Made by a program: the position numbers and the translations under genes. A model generated the notes under the pieces. That model was not told where the DNA came from, searched no databases, and saw only the letters and a list, made by a program, of their open reading frames with translations. This document shows, one piece after another, positions 59,724 through 64,000 of a stretch of 64,000 bases of DNA. The first letter of the stretch is position 1. Each line of letters begins with the position of its first letter. This DNA is from Xanthomonas melonis (GTDB taxonomy: Bacteria; Pseudomonadota; Gammaproteobacteria; Xanthomonadales; Xanthomonadaceae), in assembly GCF_020783655.1 (NCBI RefSeq), contig NZ_JAJGQH010000004.1, positions 62,001 through 126,000 on the forward strand. Direction: 5' to 3'.

Positions 59724-59789
59724 TCATCCTAGCATGGGCGTCCCGCAAGACCCGTTGTGCACTGCACAGCAGAAAGAAGAACCAATGCC

Positions 59790-60800
59790 ATGGCAACAAC
59801 CATCTACGACATCGCAAAGCACGTCGGCGTCACTGCCGGCACCGTGTCGCGCGCGCTTTCCCGGCCGGAGAAAGTCCTGCCGGCCACGCGCACGCGCATC
59901 GAGCAGGCCGCCGCCGCGCTGGGCTATGTCCCCAACACGGTGGCCAGGACGCTCAAGACCCAGCGCAGCGGCAAGCTGCTGGTCACCGTTCCGGATATCA
60001 CCAATCCGTTCTTTGCCCAGATCCTGCAGGGCGCGGAGGACGCCGCGCAGGCGGTCGGCTACGCGGTCCTGCTGGGCGATACCCAGCACCAGGCCGACCG
60101 CGAGGAGCGCTATGCGCAGATGCTCCGGCGCAACGAGGCCGATGGCCTGATCGTGCTTGGGCACCGCCTCCCGCCGACGGCGCGCCAGATCGTCAAGCAA
60201 CTTGGCGCCGCCGCGCCGGTGGTCAACGGATGCGAGTTCGACCCGGCGCTGGGCATCCCCAGCGTCCACATCGACAACGCGGCCGCCGCGCGCGCCGTGA
60301 TGGAACACCTCTACGGCTTGGGGCACGAGCGGATCGCCGTGGTGGGCGGTCCGCCCGACAACCCGCTGCACCGGCAACGGCTGGAAGGGGTGCGGGCTTC
60401 CTGCAAGGCGCGTGGCCGTGTGCGCAAGCTGACCGTGGTGCCGGGCGACTTCTCCGTCGAATCCGGCCATGCGGCTGCGATGGCGCTATTGGCCTGTGCG
60501 CCGGCGCCGACGGCGATCTTCTGCTTCAGCGATCAAATGGCGCTGGGCGCGCTGGCGGCCTGCCGGGACCTCGGCATCCGCGTGCCGGATGCGCTGTCCA
60601 TCGTCGGCTTCGACGACCTGGCGTCTTCCAGCTACCTCACCCCGCCGTTGACCACCATCCGGCAACCCATGCGGGAGATCGGTGTGCGCGCAGTCAATCT
60701 GCTGCTCGCCATCATCGAAAGGGAAGACGTGCCGCTGCAGCAGACGCTGGATTTCAGCTTGATGTTGCGCGGATCCACTGCTGCGCCGAGGGAGAGGTGA
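59790..60800 (+). CDS. LacI-family transcriptional regulator
   Basis: A 336-residue repressor. The N-terminal helix-turn-helix (DIAKHVGVTAGTVSRAL, 7-23) is followed by the hinge LGYVPNTVARTL and a periplasmic-binding-protein-like effector domain (VTVPDITNPFFAQILQGAE, HIDNAAAARAVMEHL, SDQMALGALAACRDLG, VGFDDLASSSYLTPPLTTI). Effector unknown. The start ATG at 59790 (MATTIYDIAKH) gives the usual family N-terminus. Confidence 0.92.
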   Translation: MATTIYDIAKHVGVTAGTVSRALSRPEKVLPATRTRIEQAAAALGYVPNTVARTLKTQRSGKLLVTVPDITNPFFAQILQGAEDAAQAVGYAVLLGDTQHQADREERYAQMLRRNEADGLIVLGHRLPPTARQIVKQLGAAAPVVNGCEFDPALGIPSVHIDNAAAARAVMEHLYGLGHERIAVVGGPPDNPLHRQRLEGVRASCKARGRVRKLTVVPGDFSVESGHAAAMALLACAPAPTAIFCFSDQMALGALAACRDLGIRVPDALSIVGFDDLASSSYLTPPLTTIRQPMREIGVRAVNLLLAIIEREDVPLQQTLDFSLMLRGSTAAPRER

Positions 60801-60852
60801 GCGCAGCGGGAAGGGCCATCGGGACTGTTGGCGCAATCGCAGAAAGTGACTC

Positions 60853-60874
60853 GGCCCGCTCGCGCGGGCCTTTT
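60853..60874 (+). terminator. Rho-independent terminator of the lacI-type gene
   Basis: GGCCCGC (60853-60859) pairs with GCGGGCC (60864-60870), loop TCGC, then TTTT. Confidence 0.85.
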
Positions 60875-61098
60875 CGATGGCGGTGATGAGCGGGGCGGAG
60901 AGCCACTGCGGGATGCGCGCGAGGCCAAGGGCTGAGTCAGCTGCCATTGCCGCGAAACGGATGCGCTGAGTCGGGCGTCGGCGCCACGCCGACATTTGGC
61001 CGACATCGCTGCGGCACGCTGCGTCCGCACCGCTGCTGCAGCGTGCCGACCAGCTCGGCCGCTGCCGCGGGGCTCCCCTTTCATCGAAGACCGCGCCC

Positions 61099-61905
61099 AT
61101 GACCCTGTCCCGCCTTGCGCTCGCTGCGCTGTTCGCCTTGCCCGCAACTGCCGTCGCCCAGTCCACTCCGCAAACCGATCCGTCGTTGTCCGAGCAGGGC
61201 TCCTATCGCTGGGGCATCGGACTCGGCGTGGTGGCCCTGGATAGCCCGTTCGCAGGCGAGGGGACGCGGACCAATCCGATTCCGCTGGTGCTGTTCGAAG
61301 GCGAGCGCCTGTTCTTCCGCGGCATCAGCGGCGGCGCCCACCTGTTCCAGGGCGAGACCTTCGGCCTGGACGCGATCGTGGCGCTGCGCGTGGATGGCGT
61401 GGATGCGGACGATCTGGGCGCGGCGGAGCTGGCCCGCAACGGAATCGACCGTGCGCGACTGGACGACCGCGACCACAGCCTGGACATGGGGCTGGCAGGG
61501 GCCTGGCGCGGCGCAGCCGGCGAGCTGGAACTGACCGCCAAGGCGGACGTCACCGGCACCAGCGATGGGTACGAGCTGACCGCACGCTACGGCTATGCCA
61601 TCGACATCGGTCGCGGCCAGCTGACGCCGAGTATCAGCGTCAGTCACCTGTCCAAGGATCTGGCTAATTACTACTACGGCACGCTCGATGAGGAAGTCGC
61701 GCGCGGCGTGGTGGACTACAAGCCCGGTTCGGCCACCGTGCCGACGGTGGGGCTGACCTATGTGCGGTCGATCGGCGCACGTTGGCAGTTCCTGACACGC
61801 CTGCAGTACAGCGTATTGCCCACCGCGTTGAGCGACAGCCCCTTGCTGGAGCCGGATCGCGACGGGGTCGGTTCGGTGCTGGTCGGCCTGGCATGGGGCT
61901 TTTGA
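61099..61905 (+). CDS. MipA/OmpV-family outer-membrane protein
   Basis: A 268-residue outer-membrane beta-barrel protein. Signal peptide 1-20 (ending AVAQS), a short N-terminal loop and the MipA/OmpV signature: WGIGLGVVALDSPF, RTNPIPLVLFEGERLFFRG, HLFQGETFGLDAIVALRV, and a C-terminal VGLAWGF with terminal Phe. Family members act in envelope homeostasis or as scaffolds for murein synthesis. It is followed by lpxO 49 bases later. Confidence 0.83.
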   Translation: MTLSRLALAALFALPATAVAQSTPQTDPSLSEQGSYRWGIGLGVVALDSPFAGEGTRTNPIPLVLFEGERLFFRGISGGAHLFQGETFGLDAIVALRVDGVDADDLGAAELARNGIDRARLDDRDHSLDMGLAGAWRGAAGELELTAKADVTGTSDGYELTARYGYAIDIGRGQLTPSISVSHLSKDLANYYYGTLDEEVARGVVDYKPGSATVPTVGLTYVRSIGARWQFLTRLQYSVLPTALSDSPLLEPDRDGVGSVLVGLAWGF

Positions 61906-61954
61906 TGGACCGCGCAAACTCCACGCGGTGCGTTGCGATGCCGGGTGCACGGCC

Positions 61955-62926
61955 ATGATCGCCGCCGCACTGCTCTGCGTGCTCTTGGCCTGGATGGCAG
62001 CGATGACCTACGTCTACCGCTTCCGCGACCAGGCGCGCTACGCCAGCGTGCGCCAGTACCTGCGCAAGAGCTGGCCGGTGTTCGCGCTGCCCAACGTGGT
62101 CCTGTATGCCAACACCCGTGCGGCGGCGCGCGGGCCGTTCGTACCGTTGCGGCTCTATCGGAGACTTCCGGATCTGGCGCGGCACTGGGAGACCATTCGC
62201 GACGAAGCCATCGCGCTGCTGGACGGCGGCGGCTTCGAGGAGGCACGGCGCGAAGGCGCGTTGGCCTCTTTCGACGTGGGCTTCCGGACCTTCTACAAGT
62301 ACGGCTGGAGCCGCTACTACCTCCGCTGGTATGGCGCGCCGCATGCATCGGCGCGTGCCAGCTGTCCGCGCACCCTGGCGCTGCTGGCAGGCTATCCGGA
62401 GATCCGCGCGGCGATGTTCGCGGTGTTGCCGCCGCGTTCGGCGCTTACCCCGCATGCCGATCCGCTGGGATGCTCGTTGCGCTATCACCTGGGCCTGGCG
62501 ACGCCGAACGCGCCGCGGTGCTTCATCAACGTCGACGGGCATGACCGTGCATGGCGCGATGGCGAGGCATTCGTGTTCGACGAGACCTACCTGCATTTCG
62601 TGCGCAACGATACGGATGCGCCGCGCTTGATCCTGATGTGCGATGTGGAGCGGCCGATGCGCTGGCCAGGGCGGTTGTTCAATCTGGCCTACACGCAGGT
62701 GGCGCGCGCGGCGATGACGCCCAATGACGCGCGCGACCGGCGCGGACCGGTGAGCGCCCTGTTTGCGCGCGTTGCACCGTGGATGGCGGCCGGCAAGCGC
62801 CTGCGTGCGCAGTGCCGACCGCTCTATGCCTTGCTCAAATGGACGATCAATCTGAGCCTGCTCGGGTGCATGCTTGCGTTGGTTGCCGGCACGGCCGCTG
62901 CGCTGCGGTGGCTGCTGCATGGCTGA
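61955..62926 (+). CDS. lpxO: Lipid A hydroxylase LpxO-like Fe(II)/2-oxoglutarate dioxygenase
   Basis: A 323-residue membrane-bound dioxygenase of the Asp/Asn beta-hydroxylase fold that resembles Salmonella LpxO, which 2-hydroxylates a secondary acyl chain on lipid A. The iron ligands are H167 and D169 (TPHADP) and H214 (ETYLHFV). RYHLGLATPNAPRCFINVDG and WRDGEAFVFDETYLH are LpxO hallmarks. Helices at residues 1-19 and about 302-320 anchor it. The ATG at 61955 was chosen over an upstream GTG (61928). Confidence 0.85.
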   Translation: MIAAALLCVLLAWMAAMTYVYRFRDQARYASVRQYLRKSWPVFALPNVVLYANTRAAARGPFVPLRLYRRLPDLARHWETIRDEAIALLDGGGFEEARREGALASFDVGFRTFYKYGWSRYYLRWYGAPHASARASCPRTLALLAGYPEIRAAMFAVLPPRSALTPHADPLGCSLRYHLGLATPNAPRCFINVDGHDRAWRDGEAFVFDETYLHFVRNDTDAPRLILMCDVERPMRWPGRLFNLAYTQVARAAMTPNDARDRRGPVSALFARVAPWMAAGKRLRAQCRPLYALLKWTINLSLLGCMLALVAGTAAALRWLLHG

Positions 62927-63029
62927 GCGCGACCAACGATGGATGCCACGGCTGTGGTCGGCGCTGCCTTGCCTGTTCGAGGCCATCGGCCGTGCGCTGG
63001 GTATGATGGTCCCACCTTCGAGAATCACT

Positions 63030-63749
63030 ATGCCGATGACGCAACCGGTCGCCGCCACGCAGGTGTTGCAGGTCCTCATCATCGAGGACAACCGCGCCCT
63101 GGCGGCCAATATCTTCGATTATCTGGAGGCCTGCGGGCACCGGCCCGACGCAGCGCCGGATGGGCAGTCGGGCCTGAATCTGGCCATCGGCAATCGTTAC
63201 GACGCGATCGTGCTGGACTGGATGCTGCCGCGCATGGACGGAATGAGCGTGTTGCGCAAGTTGCGCGAAGAGCATGCCTGTCGCACGCCCATCATCATGC
63301 TCACCGCCAAGGACCAATTGGAAGGCAAGCTGCTGGGTTTCGAGAACGGGGCCGACGATTACCTGGTGAAGCCGGTCGCGCTGCCGGAACTGGAAATCCG
63401 CCTGCGCGTGATGGTGAGCCGTGCCCGCGCCAGTGCAGCGGCCGGCAACGTGCTGCAGGTGCACGACCTGCGCTACGACCTGGACCGGTTGGCGGTATCG
63501 CGTGGCGGGCGTGCGGTGGTGCTGTCGGGTACCTTGCGTAGTGTGCTCGAACTGCTGATGCGCGAATCGCCGCGTGTGGTGCGGCGTGACCGGCTGGAGC
63601 AGTTGATCTGGGGCGATGTCTTGCCCGAGGGCGACCTGTTGCGCTCGCATATGCACGTGTTGCGGCGTGCGCTGGATCAGGAGGGCGAGCCCAAGTTGCT
63701 GCATACCGTCACCGGTGCCGGCTACCGTCTCGGCGGAACGGGCGAATGA
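63030..63749 (+). CDS. OmpR/PhoB-family response regulator
   Basis: A 239-residue two-component regulator. The receiver domain (13-130) has acidic E19/D20, the phosphoacceptor D63 (IVLDWMLPRMDG), T92 and K114 (LVKPVALPE). A winged-helix DNA-binding domain follows (about 140-237, ending LLHTVTGAGYRLGG). Start codons are possible at 62919 (inside lpxO), 63003 and 63030. The last fits the receiver fold best. It overlaps the sensor kinase ATG (63746-63749). Confidence 0.9.
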   Translation: MPMTQPVAATQVLQVLIIEDNRALAANIFDYLEACGHRPDAAPDGQSGLNLAIGNRYDAIVLDWMLPRMDGMSVLRKLREEHACRTPIIMLTAKDQLEGKLLGFENGADDYLVKPVALPELEIRLRVMVSRARASAAAGNVLQVHDLRYDLDRLAVSRGGRAVVLSGTLRSVLELLMRESPRVVRRDRLEQLIWGDVLPEGDLLRSHMHVLRRALDQEGEPKLLHTVTGAGYRLGGTGE

Positions 63750-64000
63750 GTCGCAACGGCCGTCCGCGCAGTCTGCAGTGGATGATCAGCGCCAGCTTGC
63801 TGATGTCGTGCGCGGTGCTGGCGTTTGGCCTGTCGGTGCAGGGCCTGCTCAGCCAGGAGGTGATCGAGGATCCGATCTGGCAGCAGCTGCTGACCGTCAG
63901 TACCGAGAACGTCGCGCGTCTGCCGCAGCAGGAGCAGCAGCAGGCATTGCCGCGCAGCGGTCCGGTCAAGGGCTGGCTGCTGCGCGAAGGCGCACCGCTG
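63746..64000 (+). CDS. Sensor histidine kinase, N-terminal part (continues beyond window)
   Basis: An ATG at 63746 overlaps the response regulator stop as ATGA and opens a frame that reaches the right edge (85 residues read by hand). A basic start (MSRNGRPRSLQW) leads into a hydrophobic helix (about 13-33, MISASLLMSCAVLAFGLSVQ), then a periplasmic Gln-rich stretch. The layout is that of a PhoQ/ColS-type sensor, but the kinase domain is outside the window. Confidence 0.75.
   Translation, partial: MSRNGRPRSLQWMISASLLMSCAVLAFGLSVQGLLSQEVIEDPIWQQLLTVSTENVARLPQQEQQQALPRSGPVKGWLLREGAPL

Noticed and set aside
58642..59730. ATG at 59730 as start of the leftward epimerase gene
   Set aside because: This would put the 14-base operator inside the coding region and give an N-terminal extension; the TTG at 59694 with GAGG upstream fits better.

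Overview
The window is high-GC chromosomal DNA of a gammaproteobacterium of the family Xanthomonadaceae, most probably the genus Xanthomonas. Gene content supports this: a LysC-LysA fusion (aspartokinase joined to diaminopimelate decarboxylase), the MurD2-MurL route to D-glutamate in peptidoglycan, AmgK-MurU muropeptide recycling, a single sufBCDS operon led by an Rrf2 regulator, pilT-pilU, and many intergenic arrays of the heptamer GGGATTC. Coding density is high. I see no insertion sequence, prophage, CRISPR array, rRNA or tRNA. The hda gene is cut by the left edge and a sensor kinase by the right edge.

Layout. 1-2.7 kb: hda tail converging on murU-amgK, then a GlsB-type membrane protein. 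3.3-6.4 kb: M20 peptidase, ComEA-like protein, HutD-family protein. 6.9-15.9 kb: a leftward iron-acquisition block (TonB-dependent receptor, PiuC-type dioxygenase, Sel1 protein, PepSY-TM protein, DUF2271, DUF4198, ApbE, membrane-anchored flavodoxin reductase) behind a Fur-box-like site. 16-22.3 kb: Rieske protein, GNAT acetyltransferase, sufS-sufD-sufC-sufB and the Rrf2 regulator. 22.5-26.5 kb: SET-domain methyltransferase, DJ-1/PfpI protein, three small uncharacterised proteins, M23 peptidase, HU with a Lys/Ala/Pro-rich tail. 27-31.5 kb: proC, yggS, pilT, pilU. 31.8-41.5 kb: YitT protein, DUF72, tag, DUF4153, yqgE-ruvX-pyrB, OsmC protein, glycine-zipper protein, two PhzF paralogues. 41.6-47.4 kb: lysAC, a four-helix membrane protein of unknown function, murL, murD2. 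47.8-50.6 kb: dienelactone hydrolase family protein, ispB, ssb.

50.9-60.8 kb is a catabolic island. A rightward operon (TIM-barrel isomerase, GMC dehydrogenase, gluconate-2-dehydrogenase subunit-3 protein, DUF1080 3-keto-disaccharide hydrolase) faces a leftward operon (TIM-barrel epimerase, MFS symporter, Gfo/Idh/MocA oxidoreductase, second epimerase, cytochrome c). A divergent LacI-family gene lies at the right end. The same 14-base near-palindrome TGCAATCGATTGAA lies before both operons, so I infer one LacI-controlled regulon for oxidation and cleavage of glycosides through 3-keto sugars. The window ends with a MipA/OmpV protein, an LpxO-type lipid A hydroxylase and a two-component system.

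Functions converge on the cell envelope (AmgK/MurU, LysAC/MurL/MurD2, M23, LpxO, MipA, IspB) and on iron and Fe-S handling (Fur-box receptor locus and the suf operon). Product names rest on family recognition by eye; no database search was run.
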